Below, piece by piece: positions 21,989 through 29,360 of a stretch of DNA of 34,388 bases. Under the pieces are notes generated by a model, which ran no database searches, was not told the origin of the DNA, and worked only from the letters and a program-made list of their open reading frames with translations. Location: NCBI GenBank assembly GCA_021808105.1, contig JAKBCC010000032.1, positions 1 through 34,388 of the forward strand. Reading direction: 5' to 3'. The position numbers and the translations under genes are program-made. Within the stretch, counting starts at the first letter, position 1. Each line of letters opens with the position of its first letter. Source of the stretch: Planctomycetota bacterium (GTDB taxonomy: Bacteria; Planctomycetota; Phycisphaerae; WQYP01).

Positions 21989-24985
21989 CTAATTTCTCCG
22001 GGCGCTATCCACGGCAGTATTCCTCGCCGCGTTGCGTAATATCGTGTAGCCGGCGGAGTGCCGCCACGATGTAAAAAGCCTTCCGGCCAGCGGCCTGTTT
22101 ACCGCCTGCTCAATCTTCCTTGAGGTCGCGAGGCCTTCGTCGATCTCCGCCGCCTCCCATCGCTTGAACAGCGAGTTTGCGTAATACTGTTGCGTCAAAA
22201 TTGGCTCGCCACTTGTGCCGGGAGAGGCTCCCCATTTCGGAAAAGCCCAGCGCAGTATAGCAATACCAACCTTGGTGCCGTCGCCCACCCAGATCGTCGG
22301 GTCGTTTCTTCTCACAAAACCCAACGCCTCAGAAACAGCCGACACTGCCCCAAAATTCCCTGGTCCCCGAAGGGCGGACGCACGGGCCCTCGATCGCAAC
22401 TGCAAAATTGCTGCGCGTCCACGGGCCTCTATCGCCTGTTTTCGTATGTTCCATTGGGTGGCGGAGCCATAATAGGGTGTTGGCCGCTGGTACAATGTGT
22501 CCAGCATCAGGGCCATGGGGGCGGTGTTCAGGGAATAATTTCGGGATATGCGTATCACCAGCCGCATAGGGCCTTGGACGATGAATCGTTTCCAGACGCC
22601 CCCGTAAAAATTACTGACCCTCGCGTCACATGTACCGGTCTGCAACGCGGCAAACCGCACGGAGGCTGCGGGTATCGCGCCCAGCAACAACTCATCCGGA
22701 TTCGCCTGCAGTTCGCCACGCCCAGGCCAGAATAAGGAACTTGTTCGGCGAATGGGAATCAGTTTGATGTAATAGTCCCGCTCGCGAGTGCCACCCCTGT
22801 GGCCGCCGTTATTACAGAAATAGATTGAGATCTCGTGCGCTCCGCGAGGCAGTCGCAAAAATTCATAAAAATCGGGACCCTGCCACGCCAATCCGTAAGC
22901 CTCCCCACCATCGTCCGCCGAAGCGAACGTCCGGCCCTGCGCCCCTGCGGGGGCCTGGCCGCCTCCACCATACCGATCACGGAGAAATACATTTGGAATT
23001 TCGAGGGCACGGTTGTCGTCCGTCCATGCCTTCTTTACCCAGTAACGGGCCGTGTTGACGCCAATGTGATGAGGGCCGATGAAATCCGTGTGGCATAAGC
23101 GTACGGATCGGGGCGACCAAACATCGTCCCACGTGTTCGGCGGATAGCCCGCCGCAAACAAGCACGCCCAATACCTGCCGTACCTGCCAAGCCAATTGCC
23201 TTGGGTTCGCCAATCATCGGTGATCGGGACAATCTGCGGCGATCTGCTTGGTGCGTGCTTTAATGCTTCCGCGAGCTGGTCCGCCATGCTTGCCAACTGA
23301 TCCCGTGTCGGCGGTGCTGCGGCTTCGGGGAATCTGGTGTTGGGTTGTCTTTCATTGATTCGCCTGGCCGCGTTTTGGCCGCCTTCCCAAGCGATGGTGG
23401 GATTGCCTTTGCCACCGACGGGCCTGCCCGCCGCGTTGTATACCGGACCATATCTTGCCACCAGCACCACCTTGGTTGGGCCGCCGAGGCCCTCGGAATC
23501 CTGGCCATCCAAGTGCTCGGGCAGAATTGCATTGACGTAATCCCCGCCGTGCCGCCAGGCACCTTTGGACAATGTATTGTGATAAATAATTCCTTTGCCG
23601 CTCTGGTATATCGCGTAGCCGTTACGCCAGGTGCCCAGATAGATTCTTCCTTTGAAGTCCTGGGCCAGACAAGTAATGTGATCGCCGGGCAGTAGGCGGC
23701 TTAAGCTTTGTGGACTGGGTTGTTTCCAATGTTTGGGTGGGTGCCACAGTTGTGCCACCTTGGCCGCATAATCCTGCCCTCTGATGTAATGCCAGCTTTG
23801 GCCGTCATCATCGCTGATGCCTAAACCCCAGTCTGTGGCGACATATACCTTGCTGGTCCTTTTTGTTACCAGAATCGCATTAATTAAATCGGATGGTAAG
23901 CCACTACCTGTGCCATGGATGGTTACATGGTCCGGGCCTTTGACGATTCTCCAATGCTGGTAGTTATCCTGCATAGTGGCGATTGCGAGGCCATTGCATT
24001 GCGTACCGGCAAAGACTCTTCCGGTTTTGTCAAAGGCGATGCAGTCTACTGGACTTGATGGTAAACCGTTGGCTTGCGTGATATAGCGCCATCGGCCAAA
24101 GAGCATGGGCGTATCGGTGCTGGTTTGCAGTGCAGGGTTGTTACCGCCGGTAAAGCCGGCGGCTTTGTGCACGCCGCGTAAGTCGGCATCCTTCTTCCCT
24201 GCTCCACGCGGATAATAAACCGATATGCCTGCTTCCGTGGATAGCCAGATACTGTGGTCTACCGGGTTTTCTGTGATGGCAAACACATGGCTGCCAATCG
24301 GGCCGTTGAATGTCATGGTACCTTCGTTGGGGAAATTGGGGTCTTTGGCACTGGCGGGTCGGCAGATTTCATCATAGTGCCGCCACTGCCAGCCGCTGCG
24401 GCCAATAAACCCTACCACCACTCCCTTACGCAACGTGCCCACCCATAGTCGGCCTTGAGAATCAAAGCAGACACTGTAGGTATTCCAACTGGGAAATCCA
24501 CCGCCCGCTTTTTCGGGATGGAACTGCACCCACCGATGTGGCGGACGGGCATCAGGCCGGAACATCACCAGCCCCTGGCCTTCGGTGGCCATGGCGATGG
24601 TTTGTCCGCCGGGGCAGGCGGCCATGGCCATGACAAAGTGGACTGGATAGGAGAGTTTACTATTAAGTATGCCATGGATAGGGTATGAAACCACCGGCGG
24701 TGGATGGAAAATGCTGTAGGCTGGCGGTGAATTAGCACGCCTGTTTACCGGATTATTTCTTGCAACAGCTTGGCGAGTTGCTTGGCCATTTGCATTGGCG
24801 GGGTTAACGGTGTTTACAGAGCTTGAAGATATCGCGTTGCTCGTGTTGTTACCGCCGGCAGAGCCGGCGGCTTTGTGGTTGGAACTGAAGAATAACTGCT
24901 TAGCAGAAATTGCCAGGCCAATCAGGGATGCTGCAAGCACCACCGCGGCCACCGGTATCAGGAATTTGTTGTTACGCCCATTCAT
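21989..24985 (-). CDS. Membrane-anchored beta-propeller protein
   Basis: A 998-aa protein. An N-terminal anchor helix (FLIPVAAVVLAASLIGLAISA) is followed by a ~70-residue Ser/Asn/Ala-rich linker. Residues ~110-520 contain repeats like those of two-component-regulator propellers or sialidase/photosystem-stability-like propellers (SQGRLWVGTLRKGV, HSIWLSTEAGISVY, TGRVFAGTQCNGLAI, SKVYVATDWGLGIS, GRIYLGTWRNGYAIY). The C-terminal ~450 residues, including DFYEFLRLPRGAHEISIYFCNNGG, look like a beta-sandwich module. The ATG at 24985 has no clear ribosome-binding site; a GTG 10 codons upstream is an alternative. The reading frame contains two near-identical palindromic insertions. It is the first gene of the cluster, with a long structured leader. 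Confidence 0.72.
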   Translation of the reverse strand: MNGRNNKFLIPVAAVVLAASLIGLAISAKQLFFSSNHKAAGSAGGNNTSNAISSSSVNTVNPANANGQATRQAVARNNPVNRRANSPPAYSIFHPPPVVSYPIHGILNSKLSYPVHFVMAMAACPGGQTIAMATEGQGLVMFRPDARPPHRWVQFHPEKAGGGFPSWNTYSVCFDSQGRLWVGTLRKGVVVGFIGRSGWQWRHYDEICRPASAKDPNFPNEGTMTFNGPIGSHVFAITENPVDHSIWLSTEAGISVYYPRGAGKKDADLRGVHKAAGFTGGNNPALQTSTDTPMLFGRWRYITQANGLPSSPVDCIAFDKTGRVFAGTQCNGLAIATMQDNYQHWRIVKGPDHVTIHGTGSGLPSDLINAILVTKRTSKVYVATDWGLGISDDDGQSWHYIRGQDYAAKVAQLWHPPKHWKQPSPQSLSRLLPGDHITCLAQDFKGRIYLGTWRNGYAIYQSGKGIIYHNTLSKGAWRHGGDYVNAILPEHLDGQDSEGLGGPTKVVLVARYGPVYNAAGRPVGGKGNPTIAWEGGQNAARRINERQPNTRFPEAAAPPTRDQLASMADQLAEALKHAPSRSPQIVPITDDWRTQGNWLGRYGRYWACLFAAGYPPNTWDDVWSPRSVRLCHTDFIGPHHIGVNTARYWVKKAWTDDNRALEIPNVFLRDRYGGGGQAPAGAQGRTFASADDGGEAYGLAWQGPDFYEFLRLPRGAHEISIYFCNNGGHRGGTRERDYYIKLIPIRRTSSLFWPGRGELQANPDELLLGAIPAASVRFAALQTGTCDARVSNFYGGVWKRFIVQGPMRLVIRISRNYSLNTAPMALMLDTLYQRPTPYYGSATQWNIRKQAIEARGRAAILQLRSRARASALRGPGNFGAVSAVSEALGFVRRNDPTIWVGDGTKVGIAILRWAFPKWGASPGTSGEPILTQQYYANSLFKRWEAAEIDEGLATSRKIEQAVNRPLAGRLFTSWRHSAGYTILRNAARNTAVDSARRN
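24137..24169. repeat. In-frame palindromic repeat, copy 2
   Basis: A 33-bp stretch, GTTGTTACCGCCGG followed by TAAAGCCGGCGGCTTTGTG, matches the copy at 24845 at 31 of 33 positions. It lies in frame in the propeller gene and codes for HKAAGFTGGNN. The CCGCCGG/CCGGCGG arms form a dyad. Confidence 0.8.
24845..24877. repeat. In-frame palindromic repeat, copy 1
   Basis: A 33-bp near-identical copy of the 24137 element. Its core CCGCCGGC-AGA-GCCGGCGG is a perfect 8-bp inverted repeat. It lies in frame within the linker of the propeller protein and codes for HKAAGSAGGNN. Confidence 0.8.
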
Positions 24986-25015
24986 CGTTGAACCCGATGC
25001 GTAAGCAAGACCCAC

Positions 25016-25223
25016 GCGCGGTTGCCGGCCCGGTGAAACCGACCTGATCTTAATTCCCCTGTCAGGAAATCACGGTCGGAAACCATCGACTTGCTTGCCG
25101 CGTTCTCCCGGTGGGATCAACCCACCGGCTCGCAATCTCCCTGATTAACAATTCACTACAAACTCTGCGGCATTTAAGACAGCCCCTGCCGCAGAGCGTT
25201 ATTTAACAACATCTGACAGTATA
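25016..25223 (-). promoter_or_regulatory. Structured leader of the propeller gene
   Basis: About 225 nt of leader separate a possible promoter from the propeller ATG. It folds locally into a hairpin with perfect 10-bp arms (CTCTGCGGCA / TGCCGCAGAG, 25163-25196) and one with perfect 8-bp arms (CCGGTGGG-ATCAA-CCCACCGG, 25108-25128). No T-tract follows either stem, so simple terminators are unlikely. I do not recognise a known riboswitch class. Confidence 0.45.
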
Positions 25224-25249
25224 CCGCGCCTCCCCCCCTAGCGCGTCAA
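25218..25249 (-). promoter_or_regulatory. Possible promoter of the propeller gene cluster
   Basis: On the minus strand, TTGACG (25244-25249) and TATACT (25218-25223) are separated by 20 bp, longer than the ideal 17, with a G-rich spacer. It is the best-looking promoter upstream of the structured leader. Confidence 0.35.
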
Positions 25250-25344
25250 GCGACAAATTATTATTTTTTTATTTTCAGAAAAATTTAATTTGCAGGAAAT
25301 TGCCATTAATTGCCACATTGCTACAACGATTGGCGTAAACCACG

Positions 25345-25730
25345 CCAGGAGCCTGTCCGAGTAATGGCTGGGGTTGCGATGGGTCTGAAATGTTCCGTAT
25401 GCGCGGCGGAGGATCGAGCCGACTCTTAATAATGGGTCTGCGAGATCCGACAACAAAGCAGACGGGGCATTTCAGGCCCACCCGCAGGGCGGTGTGCTTT
25501 TTGGCTCCCCTCTGCGGCGCGGCTCCCCGGAGTACCATCGTGTTGAGGTACGCCATCGTCGCGGTTACTTGTGGAGCACCGGATGGCAATCCGGTGGTTG
25601 ATCCAGTGCCGCGAACTGGCCACCGGGTTATCACCACGGTGCTCTATGACGCGACGATGCCCCGAGAAGCCAAAAATCGTCCCGGCGCGCCGGGATCGCA
25701 ACCCAGCCATTGCGCGGACAGGCTCCCTGG
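25345..25730. mobile_element. MITE-like element with ~32-bp terminal inverted repeats
   Basis: The left end (from 25348, GGAGCCTGTCCGAGTAATGG...) and the right end (25695-25726, ...GCGCGGACAGGCTCC) are inverted copies. They differ at three bases around the middle and one extra G. The 386-bp element codes for nothing convincing. Inside are nested dyads, including ACCGGAT-GGCA-ATCCGGT and distant arms CATCGTCGCG / CGCGACGATG, so it could fold extensively. This fits a non-autonomous transposable element (MITE) or a decayed IS. No clear target duplication was found; the parental transposase is not in the window. Confidence 0.65.
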
Positions 25731-25891
25731 ACATTGATCAAAAAAAAGCCAAGCAGCAAGTTCCTCAAAATAGCGGTCCATATCGTGCCGTTGCAACTTT
25801 GGCGGATGTTGCGCGTTGAGCGACGGGAGGGTGTGCTGACTAACTGGTGCAAGATTTCAGGCAAGATGAGTTTTTACTTTTTGGAGCTTTT

Positions 25892-26407
25892 ATGAGTAAA
25901 CGCATCAAGAAATCAGGGTTTGTTGCGGGTGCGGTGTTGCTGGCGGCCGGCATCACCGCTGGTGTGGCCATGCGGCCGACGGCCAACTTGGGCTTGGAGG
26001 CTTCCGTTGCCGCAGCGCCTGCGGCCGGTACGCCGGTGGATATGGAAATCTCCCGTGGAAGTTACCTGGTCAATCAGGTGGCGATGTGTGGCGACTGCCA
26101 TACGCCCATGGATCAGAATGGCCACTTCATCAAATCAAAATGGCTGCAGGGTGCTAAAATTGCCTATAAGCCCAATTTCCCCGTGCGCCATTGGCCGCAT
26201 GGTGCGCCGAATATTGCGGGATTGCCCTGGCGGTGGAATGCCGGTGCCATGATTAAATTCATGACCACTGGCCGTGATCCGCGCGGGCATTATGCCGGCC
26301 CACCTATGCCTGCCTATCGCATGAATCATGCCGATGCGGTGGCATTGACCGCATACCTTAAGAGCTTGCCACGCGGCAAAATGCCGCCATGGATGCGGCA
26401 TCATTGA
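25892..26407 (+). CDS. Secreted monohaem cytochrome c
   Basis: A 171-aa protein starting at an ATG with GGAG six bases upstream (the track begins 15 codons earlier). The signal sequence is FVAGAVLLAAGITAGVAM. One haem-c site is present (MCGDCHTPMD, CxxCH), and PPMPAYRM near the C-terminus offers a methionine axial ligand. The layout GSYLVNQVAMCGDCHTP with a late LTAYLKSLP helix resembles the small cytochromes that accept electrons from dehydrogenases. The gene stands alone between the MITE-like element and the convergent PKS operon. Its redox partner is unknown. Confidence 0.85.
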   Translation: MSKRIKKSGFVAGAVLLAAGITAGVAMRPTANLGLEASVAAAPAAGTPVDMEISRGSYLVNQVAMCGDCHTPMDQNGHFIKSKWLQGAKIAYKPNFPVRHWPHGAPNIAGLPWRWNAGAMIKFMTTGRDPRGHYAGPPMPAYRMNHADAVALTAYLKSLPRGKMPPWMRHH

Positions 26408-26429
26408 GTTCGGGAAAAAGATACGGTCA

Positions 26430-27518
26430 TTAAATCAATAAGGCGGCTTCAATGGCCAGGCCGGGGCCGAAGGCCAGCATCATGCAGGGTAATACCGCCT
26501 GCTGCTGGCGCAGACGCTCCACAATAAACAGGATCGTCGGGGAGGACATGTTGCCGCAGTCGGCCAGCACCGCACGGGAAACATCCAGTGCTGTGGGGGG
26601 CAAACTCAGGCTGGTGCTGACCGCATCCAGAATGCCCGGCCCGCCGGGATGAACCGCCCAGGAACCGATATTCGAAATAGTCATATTTCGCTGCGCCAGG
26701 AATTGCTCCAGCCAGGGTCTGAGGTTTTTCGCGATTAACGTCGGTACGCGCCGCGAAAGCGTCATCTGAAAACCATGATCCCCAATGCGCCAGGTCATAT
26801 CCGCATTTGATTCAGGCAATAGATATGAACCCGTGGCTTGGCACGTCCAGCGTTCGCCCGGCGCGCCAGGCTTTCCCACAATCGCTGCGGAACCGTCGGC
26901 AAATAACGCATTGGGCAATACGTTGTCGGTATTCCAGCCTTGCTGAAAATGGAGACTGCACAATTCCGTAGCACATAATAAAACCGTCGCATCCGCCTGG
27001 GCGTTGGCAATGGCCAGCGCCACCTGCAACGCATTAAGCGCCGCGTGGCAACCCATAAAACCGATATTCACCCGGCTGACCGAACGGGATAACCGCAACA
27101 TTTCTATAATTTCTCTATCCAGCCCCGGAGAAAAAAATCCGGTGCAGGAAACCGTTATCAGATGCGTCACGGCCGACGGGGCACAGCGTGCGTTGCCCAA
27201 CGCGGCTTGCGATGCACGAAGCGCCAAGGAAACAGCCTCAGTGGCATAACGGTCCATGCGCTGCCCGGTGCCGGGTCCGGCGGGGCCTGAACCGTTTGAG
27301 CCGCTCGATCCGTTCGACCCGTTATAAAACGGCGTGGCACCATCTTCCTGATCCAACAGCACGGTATGGCGGCGTTTAATAGTGGATTTGCGGTAAATGG
27401 TGGCCAGCAGGCGGGACTGCTTATCAGTGAGACCGTTTTGGGCAATAGCGCACGCTTTGTCCTGACTGATGCCGTACTGCGGCAGCGCCGTCCCCACACC
27501 GGTGATATGCAAGCCCAT
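26430..27518 (-). CDS. Type III polyketide synthase (chalcone/stilbene synthase family)
   Basis: A homodimeric condensing enzyme that extends acyl-CoA starters with malonyl-CoA to resorcinols or pyrones. The catalytic triad is visible: Cys157 (IGFMGCHAA), His290 (WAVHPGGP) and Asn323 (DCGNMSSPT). At 362 aa it has the usual length. Residues ~66-86 form a Gly/Ser/Asn low-complexity loop (NGSNGSSGSNGSG) encoded by a 9-bp-like repeat, just before the conserved RM.RY helix. The ATG has GGAG five bases upstream. It is the last gene of a pabB-methyltransferase-flavoprotein-PKS operon, an arrangement like alkylresorcinol/phenolic-lipid cassettes. Confidence 0.9.
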   Translation of the reverse strand: MGLHITGVGTALPQYGISQDKACAIAQNGLTDKQSRLLATIYRKSTIKRRHTVLLDQEDGATPFYNGSNGSSGSNGSGPAGPGTGQRMDRYATEAVSLALRASQAALGNARCAPSAVTHLITVSCTGFFSPGLDREIIEMLRLSRSVSRVNIGFMGCHAALNALQVALAIANAQADATVLLCATELCSLHFQQGWNTDNVLPNALFADGSAAIVGKPGAPGERWTCQATGSYLLPESNADMTWRIGDHGFQMTLSRRVPTLIAKNLRPWLEQFLAQRNMTISNIGSWAVHPGGPGILDAVSTSLSLPPTALDVSRAVLADCGNMSSPTILFIVERLRQQQAVLPCMMLAFGPGLAIEAALLI

Positions 27519-27531
27519 TTGAACTCCACAA

Positions 27532-28677
27532 TTAAGCTATCGCCACAGGTCGATTTATCTGCCGGACAAGCGGTCCGGCCAATAGGGGTGCAATTCTCAG
27601 GGCATCAACCGCCAGTCGGGTGATGGCCCGATTGCGCAGTAACATGGTCATCGCCCGGCAGGTACGCTGTCGCGATCCAACCAGAGAATGGTACTGCTTC
27701 TGCCATTGCGGCCCCAGTTCATCGCGCCATGCCCCAACCGCTTTCTCAAGCAGCGGAATAATTTCCCTGGCGCCGGCTAAGGCCCAGGCCATTCCCTCTC
27801 CGGAAAACGGTTCAACATACCCCGCTGAGTCGCCGAGAATAAAAAGCCGCTGCCCAAAAAGTTTGCGACGACGGCGCGTCAGCGCCGGTGCTCCATACCA
27901 CCGGCATGTCTCCAGACCAGCGGGCACAGGAAATTCCGACTCCCGCATTATATCCGCTATGGCATTCGTTGCGCCGCCTGCGTCGCGCGCCGCGTTTGCA
28001 TCCAGTGCGGCAGCGATGTGAAGTCGCCGGTTTTCCACTGTTACCAGTCCGGCGTAACCACGTTTGCCACAGGCCATGTAGAGGATTCCCGCAGCGTATT
28101 CCTGGCAGACATCTTCAAGCGTTCCCGCAATACCAATGCGCGAATGTGCGGCAATTTCCAGATCCCCGTCATTGCGCAGCAGTCGCCCGCCAAGTCCATC
28201 GGCAATCAGTACGACTTTAGCCCGCAGCCGCGAAACCGTTGCATCCTGACGTATCGATAGTTCCCGGTGGGTGGAAAAGCCGGCTGTGGCCTCTGCCGTG
28301 GTGCGCGGCATAAAAGCTGCTCCGGCTTTTTGTGCATGGTGAATCAACGCCATATCCAACGCTTCCCGTGAAATGGCCAAACCGCCCGGTATGGGTATTT
28401 TGGCCGTTGCGCCCCCGCACGCCAGATTAAGCTGTTCAATGGGCGTTGCGCCTGAAGCATGGATATCACATTCCGCGTCTTCCAGCAATTTTACCGCCGC
28501 CGCATTCAAACAGCATCCGCACGCTTTGCCGCGGGGAAATGCGGCCTTATCAATTAACAGCACGCTTAATCCGCTCCGCGCGGCACCATAAGCCGCCATA
28601 GCTCCTGCCACGCCGGCCCCCACCACCAGGACGTCCCACAGGGCCTCTGCGTGCCCGGGCGCAGACAAGCAACTCAT
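27532..28677 (-). CDS. FAD-dependent oxidoreductase of a type III PKS cluster (geranylgeranyl-reductase-like)
   Basis: A 381-aa flavoprotein of the p-hydroxybenzoate hydroxylase/geranylgeranyl reductase fold. The N-terminal FAD motif is VVGAGVAGAMAAYGAARSG, then a Cys-rich PRGKACGCCLN loop, and the second FAD motif is GDSAGYVEPFSGEGM. Its place between a methyltransferase and a type III PKS suggests it hydroxylates or oxidises the phenolic product, as flavoprotein hydroxylases do in Streptomyces phenolic-lipid clusters. Its ATG overlaps the methyltransferase TGA (ATGA). The PKS follows 13 bp after its stop. Confidence 0.85.
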   Translation of the reverse strand: MSCLSAPGHAEALWDVLVVGAGVAGAMAAYGAARSGLSVLLIDKAAFPRGKACGCCLNAAAVKLLEDAECDIHASGATPIEQLNLACGGATAKIPIPGGLAISREALDMALIHHAQKAGAAFMPRTTAEATAGFSTHRELSIRQDATVSRLRAKVVLIADGLGGRLLRNDGDLEIAAHSRIGIAGTLEDVCQEYAAGILYMACGKRGYAGLVTVENRRLHIAAALDANAARDAGGATNAIADIMRESEFPVPAGLETCRWYGAPALTRRRRKLFGQRLFILGDSAGYVEPFSGEGMAWALAGAREIIPLLEKAVGAWRDELGPQWQKQYHSLVGSRQRTCRAMTMLLRNRAITRLAVDALRIAPLLAGPLVRQINRPVAIA

Positions 28678-29360
28678 TTCCGACTCCAGGTCAAGACAAA
28701 GCGAAATGGGAAACGCGGTTCAATTTTGACATCCGTCAACCCCGCCTGCGCCGCCAGGCCGGCACTTTCCGCTATGGTGTACGCTGCCCGGACCGATCTT
28801 GGGCCATCTACGCACACCACATGCGAGCCCAGCACACAGGCGGCACCTAAGGCCAGTAGCCACCCGGCGGTAGAACGCCGCAGATCATTGACAATCAACC
28901 GCTGCCCGGCTCCCCCGGCCAACTTTTTCAAGAACGCAACGGCCTGTGCAGAATCCAGATGGTGCATAAACAAAGAACTCACAACAATATCATAGCCCTG
29001 CGGAACCGGGTCCGTGAAAAGATCCCAGGTAAACCAGTCAATGGAAGCACCCTGCTTTTCTGCATTGGCTTTGGCATGTGCAATGGCGGTCGGGCTTTTA
29101 TCACATCCGGCAATCTGCAATTTTACACCGGCCCGATCCGCCAACTTCCACAGGGCAATCGGGACATCCCCCCCGCCCGTGGCGACATCTAATACGCGCA
29201 ACATCCCACTGTTTTCACCCATCGATTGAATTTCACGCCACACAATTCCTGCACTGTCACTCCACTTATTAATGCGCTCCAAAGCCGCCAAAGCACGGTG
29301 GTGAATTTCCGGCGATATTTCCGGCGAATCCATAATTTCCGGTACGCGCTTTTGCTTCAT
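28674..29360 (-). CDS. SAM-dependent methyltransferase of the PKS cluster
   Basis: A 228-aa class I methyltransferase. Motif I is VLDVATGGGDVPIAL, followed by an acidic residue in AGCDKSPTAIAHA and the post-motif YDIVVSSLFMHHL. The N-terminal PEIMDSPEISPEIHHRALAALERIN is typical of methyltransferases accompanying type III PKS genes. It probably O- or C-methylates the resorcinol or quinone product. The ATG overlaps the pabB stop by ATGA, and its own TGA overlaps the flavoprotein ATG, so translation is chained across the operon. Confidence 0.85.
   Translation of the reverse strand: MKQKRVPEIMDSPEISPEIHHRALAALERINKWSDSAGIVWREIQSMGENSGMLRVLDVATGGGDVPIALWKLADRAGVKLQIAGCDKSPTAIAHAKANAEKQGASIDWFTWDLFTDPVPQGYDIVVSSLFMHHLDSAQAVAFLKKLAGGAGQRLIVNDLRRSTAGWLLALGAACVLGSHVVCVDGPRSVRAAYTIAESAGLAAQAGLTDVKIEPRFPFRFVLTWSRK

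Noticed and set aside
25275-25737. Several ORFs of 77-120 aa on both strands inside the MITE-like element
   Set aside because: All frames are open by chance in an inverted-repeat structure; no transposase motif (DDE, HUH) is visible.
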